This document shows, in pieces, positions 8,379-17,163 of a stretch of 64,000 nt of DNA. The notes below the pieces were generated by a model. The model did not search any database. It saw nothing but the letters and a program-made list of their open reading frames with translations, and was not told the DNA's origin. The translations under genes were made by a program, and so were the position numbers. Within the stretch, counting starts at the first letter, position 1. Every line of letters begins with the position of its first letter. Origin of the DNA: UBA1952 sp965246905 (lineage in GTDB: Bacteria; Bacteroidota; Bacteroidia; Chitinophagales; Chitinophagaceae); assembly GCA_965246905.1 (NCBI GenBank), contig CBDFFZ010000028.1, positions 1 to 64,000 of the forward strand, written 5' to 3'.

Positions 8379-8579
8379 ATGAGCTCGTATAAAATGGATA
8401 GAACTGCGTTCAAGCACCAAAGCTTTGGCGAAGAAGAAAAGACCAAAGTATTTAAACACCTGCCAACCGAAGAACGATTGCGGATAGCTAATTATCTGAT
8501 CAGCGTAGCTTATGGCTTTGTGGGCAAGCCCTTTCCAAAAATGGATAAAACGGCCTTCAGCATGAGAAAAAGAGACTGA
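8379..8579 (+). CDS. Small protein encoded with a nucleotidyltransferase
   Basis: A 66-residue protein. It has two copies of the motif MD(R/K)TAF, one at the N-terminus (MDRTAFKHQSF) and one at the C-terminus (MDKTAFSMRKRD), flanking a helical centre (EERLRIANYLISVAYGF). Its TGA overlaps the ATG of the nucleotidyltransferase gene by one base, so the two are translationally coupled. I recall similar short proteins upstream of nucleotidyltransferases in Bacteroidota but know of no assigned function. A role as partner or antitoxin of the enzyme is conjecture. It lies 10 bases after purC and is probably read from the same transcript. Confidence 0.65.
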   Translation: MSSYKMDRTAFKHQSFGEEEKTKVFKHLPTEERLRIANYLISVAYGFVGKPFPKMDKTAFSMRKRD

Positions 8580-9040
8580 TGGGCGATATTTTCAACGATG
8601 ATTTTCAGGATTTTCTCAAATCACTAAACCATTATTTGGTTGAATACGTTCTTGTCGGCGGCTACTCTGTAATCCTGCATGGCTACTCCAGGACTACCGG
8701 TGATATGGATATATTGGTACGCAATTCCAAAGAAAATTATCCCCGGTTGGTACAGGCATTCAAATCCTTCGGAATGCCCGTTTTTGACATGACGGAGGCG
8801 AAATTTATGGATAATAATAAAACTGACGTTTTTACATTCGGACGGCAGCCTTCGGCGATCGATATTATGACGGCTATTAAGGGCAGTAGCTTTGAGGAAG
8901 TTTATAAGCACGCAATAGAAATAGAAGTTGAGGGTATTCTTGTAAAGACAATCCATATCAATCAACTTATCGAAGTAAAAAAAGCAGCCGGACGATTTAA
9001 AGATCTTGATGATATAGAAAAACTAACAGGAAATCAATAA
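8579..9040 (+). CDS. Nucleotidyltransferase-fold protein (DUF6036/MNT-like)
   Basis: A 153-residue protein with a minimal nucleotidyltransferase core: EYVLVGGYSVILHGYSRTTGDMDILV, which contains the GG(h)S-like loop and the paired acidic residues DMDI, followed later by SAIDIM, a plausible third acidic position. The C-terminal helix (INQLIEVKKAAGRFKDLDDIEKL) resembles that in AbiEii/DUF6036-type proteins. Some members of this superfamily are toxins or antitoxins that modify RNA or proteins with nucleotides. It overlaps the small upstream gene by one base. No substrate can be assigned. The region downstream is a convergent gap holding a repeat element. Confidence 0.72.
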   Translation: MGDIFNDDFQDFLKSLNHYLVEYVLVGGYSVILHGYSRTTGDMDILVRNSKENYPRLVQAFKSFGMPVFDMTEAKFMDNNKTDVFTFGRQPSAIDIMTAIKGSSFEEVYKHAIEIEVEGILVKTIHINQLIEVKKAAGRFKDLDDIEKLTGNQ

Positions 9041-9062
9041 ATTAATGCTCCGGCACTATTTG

Positions 9063-9152
9063 GGCGCATGCCGCTGAAGGGCGGCACCGGGCTATCCGCT
9101 TCAAGCCCTTCGCGAAAAGCTACGGGGCTTTCCACTGCTATCCCTTGCCCAG
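9063..9152 (+). repeat. Dispersed hairpin element, family A, copy 1
   Basis: About 90 bases in the gap between convergent genes. The core reads CCGGGCTATCCG, then AAGCCC (9103-9108), a short loop, GGGGCTT (9124-9130) and TCCACTGCTATCCC. Copy 2 at 54661-54750 is nearly identical over this span, and copy 3 at 17656-17721 is the same element in the opposite orientation with a different loop. Flanks and loop vary while the stem words are conserved, as for REP-like elements. Confidence 0.8.
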
Positions 9153-9201
9153 CATAAAGAAGTCTTCGCTCGTAGCTAAGATTTCCTTTAATCAATCAGC
9201 A

Positions 9202-10257
9202 TTACTGAAAGCATCCCTGAGCATTCAATTGATTTCCAATCTTGCTTTTCCATTTAGCCTGCATCGCTTTTATCTGTCCGTGCACTGTTTCTGTATCATA
9301 CTGGTCCTGCTCCTTATTCAGCAATTCGGATGCTTCATTGTATAGCTTCATTACTTCGCTCTGCAGATTTTCCGGGGTAAATTTCTGCTGCATGATCTGC
9401 CCTTTCAGCTTACATGCTATAATGGCTGCAATGTCAAAATGATTTTGTTCATGACTCAGAACATCCGGATTTTTTGACTGGTTGCGCATCCAGGATTTTG
9501 AAGGATCTGCGTATACACTGAGTGTAATGGTAGCTATCATTTTCCCATTAATCGTTTCATACGAAAGATTGATTCCCAAACCGCAATAAGTAGCAGCAGA
9601 AGCAAGGCTGAGATCATCTGCCTTATCCGTAAAATCACTTATTTTCAGGGGCCTTTGGCGGTTGTAATAGATAAGCTTTCTACCAGCCGTAGCATCGCCG
9701 ATAGCCACCTTCACTTCAAGGGTTGCCGGCCTTAATATGCCGCTGATCTGTTTATACTGTCCGTCTGCCTGAGCAATAGTATTATCTACTGATTCCCTGA
9801 TTAGCTTTTCAATATAAACACTTGCATCCATGCTTGTTTCCATAAAGGCGCTGCCCGAGTAAGAGATCAACTTTATATCCTTGGAGTAGAAGGCATAAGT
9901 GTACTCAATAGTAACCCGCTCACGCATTGCGCCACCTTTTTCTGCTATCGTTAGCTGTTTAATGGATAGCGTAACAGGCGCTATTGCAGCATCACTTTCT
10001 GCGGGAGATACAGCATACTGTTCAAAAGCGCTTTTTACTCCACCTTGCAGGTTGATTGCTAATGTACGGTTCAGCATTCCGGCGCGCATAGTACCTATTG
10101 CACTAGTATCTGCCCTATCATCCACTATGTTCGCAATGTAAAAATGGGTTGCATGATATGTTTTTGCACTTTTCTTCAGCCTTATGATCTTCATTTCCTG
10201 AGCAAAAGACGTTGCTGCGGTAAACATCAATAACAATAAAAGAATTTGCCGTTTCAT
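9202..10257 (-). CDS. Secreted protein with HExxH-bearing DUF922-like C-terminal domain
   Basis: A 351-residue protein. The ATG at 10255-10257 gives a clean signal peptide (MKRQILLLLLMFTAATSFA). The first half is a beta-rich domain without recognised motifs. The second half, from about residue 210, has YYNRQRPLKISDF, a conserved AATYCGLGINL and VLSHEQNHFDIAAI. HEQNH fits the HExxH zinc-protease pattern, and this layout is that of DUF922 proteins, which are thought to be metal-dependent peptidases. Proteolytic activity is inference. It converges on the nucleotidyltransferase module with a repeat element between, and diverges from hutU. Location is periplasmic or outer-surface. Confidence 0.75.
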   Translation of the reverse strand: MKRQILLLLLMFTAATSFAQEMKIIRLKKSAKTYHATHFYIANIVDDRADTSAIGTMRAGMLNRTLAINLQGGVKSAFEQYAVSPAESDAAIAPVTLSIKQLTIAEKGGAMRERVTIEYTYAFYSKDIKLISYSGSAFMETSMDASVYIEKLIRESVDNTIAQADGQYKQISGILRPATLEVKVAIGDATAGRKLIYYNRQRPLKISDFTDKADDLSLASAATYCGLGINLSYETINGKMIATITLSVYADPSKSWMRNQSKNPDVLSHEQNHFDIAAIIACKLKGQIMQQKFTPENLQSEVMKLYNEASELLNKEQDQYDTETVHGQIKAMQAKWKSKIGNQLNAQGCFQ

Positions 10258-10356
10258 ATCTGAATTTAGGGCCGGTAAGATACTTCCTTCCCAAAGACTC
10301 CCGAAATAAAATTGGTGTAACCCTATAAGTGTTAAAACAAAATGCACATTCTGCAT

Positions 10357-10364
10357 TATTTTTG
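10357..10364 (+). promoter_or_regulatory. Candidate -7 box for hutU
   Basis: TATTTTTG fits TAnnTTTG and lies 63 bases before the hutU start, in the divergent region; no clear -33 box is visible. Confidence 0.3.
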
Positions 10365-10389
10365 GCACCACCGCCTTGTATTAGAACGA

Positions 10390-10417
10390 CCAATTCCAAA
10401 TTACCAATTCCAAATTC
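10390..10417 (+). repeat. Two copies of a 14-bp tandem repeat (CCAATTCC type)
   Basis: CCAATTCCAAATTA (10390-10403) is followed directly by CCAATTCCAAATTC (10404-10417), 10 bases before the hutU start. The same 2x14 arrangement, with CCAATTCCCAAT units, occurs at 22296-22323. Confidence 0.75.
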
Positions 10418-10427
10418 CTGAAGAGAA

Positions 10428-12083
10428 ATGCCTGTTATAGAAAAGAACCGGATCATCCGCTCGCCACGCGGTACAGCGCTAACCTGCAAAAACTGGGTTA
10501 CGGAAGCGGCCTTCCGCATGCTGCAAAACAACCTTGACCCCGAAGTAGCCGAGCGTCCCGAAGACCTCGTGGTGTACGGCGGCATTGGCAAAGCCGCCCG
10601 CGACTGGCCCTCATTCGATAAGATCTTAGAGTTGCTTAAAAATCTGGAAGAAGATGAAACCTTGATGGTGCAAAGCGGCAAGCCCGTTGGTGTGCTGCGC
10701 TCTCATAAAGATGCGCCGCGCGTGCTCATTGCCAATTCAAATCTCGTAGGCCGCTGGGCCACGTGGGAGCATTTCCGCGAGCTCGAAGCAAAGGGACTCA
10801 TGATGTACGGACAAATGACTGCGGGTAGCTGGATTTACATCGGCTCTCAGGGCATCGTACAGGGTACCTATGAAACCTATCTTTCCCTCGCCAATATTCA
10901 TTATAAAGGCACGCTGAAAGGCACACTCAATGTAACAGCCGGTCTGGGCGGCATGGGCGGCGCTCAGCCTCTTGCCATCACCATGAATGAAGGTGTATGC
11001 CTCGCTGCCGAAATAGAAGAGTGGCGCATAAAAAAGCGCATCGAAACCCGCTACCTCGATAAATATACCAGCAATATAGATGAGGCGATCAACTGGAGCC
11101 TCGATGCTAAAAAGAACGGCGAAGCCATGTCCATAGGCGTTTGCTGCAATGTTGTAGATCTGCTCCAGCGCCTCCTCGACCGCAACATCACCCCGGATAC
11201 ACTTACAGACCAGACCTCTGCCCACGACGAGCTTATCGGCTATTTCCCGGAAAACATGAGCGTGGTTGAAGCCAACGCACTGCGCACTGCTAACCCCGAA
11301 GCATACATGGGCCGCTCGCTTGATACGATGGCGCACCACGTAAAGCTGATGCTCCAATTGCAGAAACGCGGTGCTATTACATTCGATTACGGCAACAACC
11401 TCCGCGGACAGGCAAAGGACAAGCGTGGTGTCGAAAATGCTTTTGACTTTCCCGGCTTTGTGCCGGCATACATCCGCCCGCTGTTCTGCGAAGGCAAAGG
11501 CCCTTTCCGGTGGGTAGCACTCAGCGGCGATCCGGAGGATATTTATAAAACGGACAAAGCAATGATGAAGCTCTTCCCGAAAAACAAGGGCCTGCATCGC
11601 TGGCTCAAGATGGCGCGGGAAAAAATTGCCTTCCAGGGATTGCCTGCGCGTATTTGCTGGCTTGGCATGGGCGAACGGGAAAAAGCCGGGCTCATGTTTA
11701 ACGAAATGGTGAAGAAAGGAGAGCTAAAAGCTCCAATTGTAATAGGACGCGACCACCTCGATTGCGGCTCTGTAGCCTCGCCCAACCGCGAAACAGAAGC
11801 TATGAAAGACGGCTCAGATGCCGTAGCCGATTGGCCCATTCTCAACGCGCTCATCAATACCGCTGGTGGCGCAAGCTGGGTGTCCTTCCATCATGGCGGC
11901 GGCGTGGGTATGGGCTATTCGCTACACGCAGGTATGGTAATCGTTGCCGACGGAACTAAGGATGCGAAGAAACGCATTAAGCGTGTGCTTTACAATGATC
12001 CGGGGATGGGCGTTTTGCGCCATACAGATGCAGGATACGATCTGGCTATAGAAACAGGCAAGCAGCACGGTCTTGATCTTTAA
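10428..12083 (+). CDS. hutU: Urocanate hydratase (urocanase)
   Basis: A 551-residue urocanase of full length. It shows MMYGQMTAGSWIYIGSQGIVQGTYET, the NAD-binding TAGLGGMGGAQPLA, and the signature HLDCGSVASPNRETEAM with the conserved cysteine of the active-site region. The enzyme uses tightly bound NAD+ to hydrate urocanate to imidazolone propionate, the second step of histidine breakdown, in the cytoplasm. The usual partners hutH, hutI and a formiminoglutamate enzyme are not in this window, so the pathway is split or lies elsewhere. The gene is single, with its own strong terminator at 12103. Confidence 0.96.
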   Translation: MPVIEKNRIIRSPRGTALTCKNWVTEAAFRMLQNNLDPEVAERPEDLVVYGGIGKAARDWPSFDKILELLKNLEEDETLMVQSGKPVGVLRSHKDAPRVLIANSNLVGRWATWEHFRELEAKGLMMYGQMTAGSWIYIGSQGIVQGTYETYLSLANIHYKGTLKGTLNVTAGLGGMGGAQPLAITMNEGVCLAAEIEEWRIKKRIETRYLDKYTSNIDEAINWSLDAKKNGEAMSIGVCCNVVDLLQRLLDRNITPDTLTDQTSAHDELIGYFPENMSVVEANALRTANPEAYMGRSLDTMAHHVKLMLQLQKRGAITFDYGNNLRGQAKDKRGVENAFDFPGFVPAYIRPLFCEGKGPFRWVALSGDPEDIYKTDKAMMKLFPKNKGLHRWLKMAREKIAFQGLPARICWLGMGEREKAGLMFNEMVKKGELKAPIVIGRDHLDCGSVASPNRETEAMKDGSDAVADWPILNALINTAGGASWVSFHHGGGVGMGYSLHAGMVIVADGTKDAKKRIKRVLYNDPGMGVLRHTDAGYDLAIETGKQHGLDL

Positions 12084-12102
12084 ATATTGAATTTAATCAC
12101 CG

Positions 12103-12136
12103 AAAAGTCCTGCAATAGTGCAGGACTTTTCTTTTC
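12103..12136 (+). terminator. Intrinsic terminator after hutU
   Basis: A perfect 12-bp stem (AAAAGTCCTGCA 12103-12114 with TGCAGGACTTTT 12119-12130) and an ATAG loop, followed by CTTTTC; 20 bases past the hutU stop. Confidence 0.92.
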
Positions 12137-12225
12137 AGATTTATGTGCCGTGCAGATTGATAACCGGTGATCCTAATAGTTAGGTCGATTGGAAGAGCCT
12201 GATTTTCGTTTTTTATCACTACACT

Positions 12226-13503
12226 TTGACAACCACAGTTTCCCCTTCAAAAATATCCGGCACAATCACAGCTCCGCCTTCAAAAAGTGTAGCCCAGCGC
12301 GCCCTTGCAGCAGCAATTATTCGCCGCGGCAAAACCGTTTTGGAAAACGTTGGTACATCTGCCGATGAGCTTGTTGTATTGAATATTTTAAGGGAAGCCG
12401 GTTGCAGTATCCACCAAACCGAAGCCGGCATTATTATAGACAGCACAGATGCTTCGGGGCGTAAACCTGCTACTATCAATTTTGGTGAATCGGGCCTCGC
12501 AGCAAGAATGCTTATTCCTCTTTTTGCCCTGCAGGAAAACGAGATCACATTCACCGGCACAGGCAGCCTCTTGCAGCGGCCAATGGCATTTTTAACAGAT
12601 GCCTTATCGCAGCTTAACGTTAAGATCGTTTATTCAAAAGGCACTTTGCCTATAACGGTACAGGGCCCGCTGCTGCCTCAGGATATTACCGTCAACGGCT
12701 CACTAAGCTCACAGGCCATTACGGGTTTGATCATGGCCTTTGCTGCCGCTGGCGCTGAGGATGTAACGATCAAGATTGCCAACCCGGTAAGCAAGCCTTA
12801 CATTGCTCTTACGCTGAAAGTTTTGGAAGACATGGGGCTGCCAACACCAATAACAAACGATGATTTTACGGCTATTCATTTCACGAAAAAGAAAACTGCT
12901 GTAGCTCCCGCCGCGTATAGGATTGAAGGGGATTGGAGCGCTGCCGCGATGCTGCTGGTAGCAGGCGCCATCGCAGGAAAACTGAGTATTAGCGGACTGG
13001 ATGTATTTACAGCTCAGGGCGATAAAGTAATGCTAAATGCCCTGATGGATGCCGGTGCGCAATTATCAATCACAGCTACGCAAATTGCCATAACCAAAGC
13101 CGCGCTTAAGGCATTCCATTTTAATGCAACCGATACGCCGGATCTGTTTCCGCCGCTTGCTGTTTTAGCAGCCTGCGCTGGCAGTGGCACATCTGTAATA
13201 GAAGGCATTCACCGCCTTAAAAATAAAGAAAGCGACCGGGCGCTAACCCTGCAAACAGAGTTGGGCAAAATGGGTATAAAAATTTTCTTTCAGGATGATC
13301 TGATGCTGGTGGAAGGCGGCGCAAAGCTGACCGGCGCCTTAGTGGATAGCCACGGCGACCACCGCATAGTTATGGCCTGTGCTATTGCGGCCGTTTGCGC
13401 AGATGGAGAAACAGTCATTACCCATAGCGAAGCCGTTAAAAAGTCTTACCCGCATTTCTTTGAAGATTTGCAATCTTTAGGTGCAACTATTTCCCACGCA
13501 TGA
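12226..13503 (+). CDS. aroA: 3-phosphoshikimate 1-carboxyvinyltransferase (EPSP synthase)
   Basis: A 425-residue EPSP synthase. It contains ITAPPSKSVAQRAL (phosphate binding), FGESGLAARML (related to the usual GNAGTA/SGL-type loop), RIEGDWSAAAMLL, and near the C-terminus KESDRAL and DSHGDHRIVMA. It transfers enolpyruvate from PEP to shikimate-3-phosphate in aromatic amino acid synthesis. There is no ATG or GTG near the expected start; I use TTG at 12226, from which the conserved N-terminus begins within ten residues. Its last bases overlap the start of aroC (ATGA), so the two are coupled and supply consecutive steps. Confidence 0.93.
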   Translation: MTTTVSPSKISGTITAPPSKSVAQRALAAAIIRRGKTVLENVGTSADELVVLNILREAGCSIHQTEAGIIIDSTDASGRKPATINFGESGLAARMLIPLFALQENEITFTGTGSLLQRPMAFLTDALSQLNVKIVYSKGTLPITVQGPLLPQDITVNGSLSSQAITGLIMAFAAAGAEDVTIKIANPVSKPYIALTLKVLEDMGLPTPITNDDFTAIHFTKKKTAVAPAAYRIEGDWSAAAMLLVAGAIAGKLSISGLDVFTAQGDKVMLNALMDAGAQLSITATQIAITKAALKAFHFNATDTPDLFPPLAVLAACAGSGTSVIEGIHRLKNKESDRALTLQTELGKMGIKIFFQDDLMLVEGGAKLTGALVDSHGDHRIVMACAIAAVCADGETVITHSEAVKKSYPHFFEDLQSLGATISHA

Positions 13504-14489
13504 ACACATTCGGCAGGCTTTTCCGCGTACATATTTTTGGTGAATCGCACGGGGCCGTTGTTGGTACAATCATAGACGGATGCCCGGCAGGAATAGCACT
13601 GACAGCCGACGATTTTGCGCCGGATCTGCTTCGGCGACAAGGGGGGAATCTTAAAGGCACAACGCCACGTAAGGAAGATGATCTGCCTATATTCCAGTCG
13701 GGCATTTTTAATGGCTGCACAACCGGCTCTCCGCTCACCATTCTATTTGAAAACAAAAATGCCCGTTCGCAGGATTATGAAAAACTTCGCGCTATCCCAC
13801 GTCCGGGCCATGCGGATTTTGTGGCGCATCAAAAATTCAGCGGCTTTGAAGATTATCGTGGTGGCGGGCACTTCAGCGGCCGGCTTACCGTAGCGCTCGT
13901 TGCAGCAGGGTTGATCGGTAAAAAAATCCTTGCCGGTATTTCTATCCATGCTGCACTGATAGAGTTGGGAGGTGAGCAGGATATAGAAGCGGGATTGCAG
14001 CGGGGCATTGAAGCAAAAGATTCTGTTGGCGGTATCATTGAATGTGTTGCTTCAGGGATACCCGCTGGGCTCGGCGAACCATTCTGGGATAGCGCGGAGT
14101 CGCTGATTGCTCACGCAGTATTTGCAATTCCGGCAGTACGCGGTATTGAATTCGGCACCGGTTTTGCCGCAGCCAAAATGTTGGGCAGCACACATAACGA
14201 TGCGCTTGAAAATGCATCCGGCAAAACGCGGACTAATCATGCCGGCGGCATTGTTGGCGGTATTACTAATGGGAATAAGCTCCTATTTCGCATAGCAATC
14301 AAGCCTGCTTCTTCTACGCCCCAGTTGCAGGAATCGCTTAATTTAGAAACAGGCTTGCTGGAAAGCTTTGCTATAAAAGGAAGGCATGATCTTGCCATTG
14401 CACTACGCGCGCCGGTTGTTGTGGAAGCAGTTACAGCAATTGTACTGGCGGATTTGATGATGATCCATCGTGCTTCATGTACAAGCTAA
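13500..14489 (+). CDS. aroC: Chorismate synthase
   Basis: A 329-residue protein with the chorismate synthase signatures: FRVHIFGESHGAVVG at the N-terminus, RRQGGN, RPGHADF, the second signature DYRGGGHFSGRLT, and GRHDLAIALRAPVVVEA near the end. It removes phosphate from EPSP to make chorismate, using reduced FMN. It is slightly shorter than most (350-380 residues), but all motifs are present and both ends look natural. The start overlaps the aroA stop by four bases, so the last two common steps of the shikimate pathway are made together. Confidence 0.95.
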   Translation: MNTFGRLFRVHIFGESHGAVVGTIIDGCPAGIALTADDFAPDLLRRQGGNLKGTTPRKEDDLPIFQSGIFNGCTTGSPLTILFENKNARSQDYEKLRAIPRPGHADFVAHQKFSGFEDYRGGGHFSGRLTVALVAAGLIGKKILAGISIHAALIELGGEQDIEAGLQRGIEAKDSVGGIIECVASGIPAGLGEPFWDSAESLIAHAVFAIPAVRGIEFGTGFAAAKMLGSTHNDALENASGKTRTNHAGGIVGGITNGNKLLFRIAIKPASSTPQLQESLNLETGLLESFAIKGRHDLAIALRAPVVVEAVTAIVLADLMMIHRASCTS

Positions 14490-14558
14490 GTGCAGGCCAG
14501 CATTTAGCCTTCTATCCTGCTTAAAATTATTTACCTTAATAGCTCATTTGTTTTTACA

Positions 14559-16964
14559 ATGCGGCTGCTTCTTTTTACGCTCATTATCGCTCTTTCAGTT
14601 GGCTCTGCCCATGCCCAGCTTACCCAATCCGTACGCGGCACCGTAACCGATAAAGAATCGCATATCCTGCTTACCGGCGTGCTTGTGCGCTTTGAAGGCG
14701 CAGATTCGCTCGCCACTACTACCGATAGCAATGGCTTTTTTACCATTCCTGCCGTGCCGGTTGGTAAACGCACCTTTCATTTTTCATACTCCGGCTACGG
14801 TGACGCTACGCTTGCCGATGTGATCATCACTTCCGGTAAAGAAACCATACTGACCGTGCAGCTCGAGGAATCTGCGGTGCAGAAGATGGGTGAGATTATG
14901 GTGCGCACCCGCCGCGAGCACATTAACGAGATGGCTGTTGTAAGCGCCCGCACTTTCGATGTGCAGGAAGCGGAGCGCTACGCAGGCAGCCGTGCCGACC
15001 CTGCCCGTATGGCTTCCAACTTTGCAGGGGTTCAGGGCTCCGATGATTCGCGCAATGATATTATTGTACGCGGTAATTCCCCGCAGGGAGTTATTTACCG
15101 CTTAGAGGATATCGACATTCCCAACCCCAGCCACTTTGCAGATGCAGGGAGCAGCGGCGGGCCGGTTACGATTCTTAATACGAAATCATTGGGCAACAGC
15201 GATTTTTTTACCGGCGCTTTCCCTGCGGAATATGGCAATGCTACGGCAGGCGTGTTTGACCTGAAGATGCGCAATGGCAATAATCAGCGGCATGAGTTTA
15301 CCGCGCAGCTTGGCTTCCTTGGCACAGAGCTTGCCGGCGAAGGGCCGATCTCTAAAAAGTCCGGCACCTCGTATCTTTTTACCTATCGCTACTCAAGCCT
15401 TAAATTGTTTGAGGGATTGCACATAAAGATCGGTACCAGCTCGGTGCCAAATTACCAGGATGCATCTTTCAAGCTCAACTTCCCGATGGGTAAGAAGACG
15501 GCGCTTTCCTTCTTTGGCATCGGCGGGCTCAGCAAGATCGATCTGATCGTGAGCGATATACAGGGGCAGGCTGATGAGCTTTATGGCGAGAGCGACCGCG
15601 ATCAATATTACCACTCCAATACCGGCGTGATCGGCGCTACGCTTAGCCATACTTTCAATTCCAATACTTACGCAAAGCTTACCGTAGCGGAAACCGGCCA
15701 GGATATTGGCGCGCACCATGATAAGGTGTTCCGCGATGCGAATTTTGTGGTGGATTCCCTGAAGAATATCCTGGGCTTCTCTTTCAAAACCAGCAGCACG
15801 GTTGCGCACTGGTATATCAATAAGAAATTCACCGCCCGCCATACATTCCGCGCCGGCATTATCAACAACCTTTATCACCTCAACCTGATCGATAGCAGCC
15901 GTCAGTACCCGCCTACGCAGCAGACCTGGCAGCACCGGGAAAATTTCAATGGCTATACCGATCTGCTGCAGGGCTACGTGCAGTATAAATACCGTCCTTC
16001 TGATGCGCTGACCATCACGGCTGGCCTACACGCACAGTACCTCTCCCATAATGGGTCCAAAGCGCTGGAGCCGCGTGCAGGCGTTCGCTGGAAACCCGGA
16101 ACCAATGGTGTTTATACGCTTGGCTACGGCCTGCACAGCCAGCTCCAGCCGCTGTACCAATACTTCATTCATTACCCACAGGTGCCCGATGACCAACTGC
16201 ACAACTATAATGTTGGCTTTACGCGCAGCCATCATATTGTTGCGGGCTACGACCGGGCGCTTACGCGCGAGTTCCGGCTGCATACGGAGGCTTATTATCA
16301 ATACCTTTTTAAGGTGCCTATTGAAACCCGCTCCGGCTCGTCTTTCTCCGGCATCAACCAGGGCGCTACGTTCGACAGGCTTTTCCCCGATACGCTGGTG
16401 AATGGCGGTACGGGCTATAATTACGGCATTGAGCTTACGGTGGAGAAAACCTTTAGCCATAATTATTATTTTCTTTTTACAGGATCGCTGTTTAACTCTA
16501 AGGCCAAAGGAGCAGACGGTGTGTACCGCAATACGGATTATAATGGCCGCTTTGCTACCAACCTGCTGGGCGGCTACGAAAAGCCGCTTGGCAACAACAG
16601 TACGCTTATTACCGGGGCCAAGATCACTTATTCGGGAGGATTTCTCTATTCGCCGCCGGATGTAGCGGGCTCGAATGCAAAAGGCGACCTGGTGCTGGTG
16701 GACAGCCAGCGCAATACCCTGCGCTTTCCGGATTATTTCCGGACGGATCTGAAGCTGGGTGTGCGGATCAACCGGAAAAAGGTGACCCATGAGGTGGCGC
16801 TGGACCTGGTAAATATTTTCGGTACGAAGAATATCCTCTCGCTTACGTATAGCCCCGATCTGGGCGCGCAGGGGGCTGCTTACCCTTTTTATACACAATA
16901 TCAGCTTGGCTTCTTGCCGCTGTTCTATTATCGGCTGGATTTTGGCTTTCGCGGGAAGAAGTGA
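14559..16964 (+). CDS. TonB-dependent receptor with CarboxypepD-regulatory-like domain
   Basis: An 801-residue outer-membrane receptor. After a signal peptide (ending GSAHAQ) comes a CarboxypepD_reg-like domain at about 22-100 (VRGTVTDKESHILLTGVLVRF), then the plug (SNFAGVQGSDDSRNDIIVRG, IPNPSHFADAG) and a beta-barrel ending in aromatic strands (FYYRLDFGFRG). It imports an unknown ligand across the outer membrane using TonB energy. There is no SusD-like gene or regulator beside it, so it is not a typical glycan locus; the closeness to aro genes may be chance. Codon use matches the neighbours. Complete at both ends. Confidence 0.9.
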   Translation: MRLLLFTLIIALSVGSAHAQLTQSVRGTVTDKESHILLTGVLVRFEGADSLATTTDSNGFFTIPAVPVGKRTFHFSYSGYGDATLADVIITSGKETILTVQLEESAVQKMGEIMVRTRREHINEMAVVSARTFDVQEAERYAGSRADPARMASNFAGVQGSDDSRNDIIVRGNSPQGVIYRLEDIDIPNPSHFADAGSSGGPVTILNTKSLGNSDFFTGAFPAEYGNATAGVFDLKMRNGNNQRHEFTAQLGFLGTELAGEGPISKKSGTSYLFTYRYSSLKLFEGLHIKIGTSSVPNYQDASFKLNFPMGKKTALSFFGIGGLSKIDLIVSDIQGQADELYGESDRDQYYHSNTGVIGATLSHTFNSNTYAKLTVAETGQDIGAHHDKVFRDANFVVDSLKNILGFSFKTSSTVAHWYINKKFTARHTFRAGIINNLYHLNLIDSSRQYPPTQQTWQHRENFNGYTDLLQGYVQYKYRPSDALTITAGLHAQYLSHNGSKALEPRAGVRWKPGTNGVYTLGYGLHSQLQPLYQYFIHYPQVPDDQLHNYNVGFTRSHHIVAGYDRALTREFRLHTEAYYQYLFKVPIETRSGSSFSGINQGATFDRLFPDTLVNGGTGYNYGIELTVEKTFSHNYYFLFTGSLFNSKAKGADGVYRNTDYNGRFATNLLGGYEKPLGNNSTLITGAKITYSGGFLYSPPDVAGSNAKGDLVLVDSQRNTLRFPDYFRTDLKLGVRINRKKVTHEVALDLVNIFGTKNILSLTYSPDLGAQGAAYPFYTQYQLGFLPLFYYRLDFGFRGKK

Positions 16965-17109
16965 TGCAACCCGCCATTCATATAATCAGAAGATGATTAA
17001 TGATGCTTCTCAGAGCCAAATGATAATTTTTCTGTTTTATTGCCTTTAATACCTGATATGCAATGCCTTGTATGGACTTTGCCTAAACAATAGCTTGCGC
17101 ATTTACATT

Positions 17110-17163
17110 TTGCACCGGTGCAAAACGGTTTTGCACCGGCGTAGAATCATATTGCACCGGCGC
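17110..17163 (+). repeat. Three TTGCACCGG units spaced exactly 21 bp
   Basis: TTGCACCGG starts at 17110, 17131 and 17152. The first is part of a perfect palindrome, TTGCACCGGTGCAA (17110-17123). A 21-bp period equals two helical turns, as in operator arrays, but no gene starts close downstream. Confidence 0.7.

Noticed and set aside
10737..11597. Long open frame antisense to hutU (286 residues)
   Set aside because: A shadow frame opposite a conserved enzyme; no signal or family features.
16026..16898. Long antisense frame in the TonB receptor gene
   Set aside because: Reflects codon bias of the receptor; no independent evidence for a gene.
14559..16964. Polysaccharide-utilisation locus
   Set aside because: The receptor has no SusD, glycosidase or regulator nearby and is shorter than SusC proteins.
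17110..17163. CRISPR array
   Set aside because: Only three 9-base words at 21-bp period, with spacers of 12 bases; no cas genes in the window.
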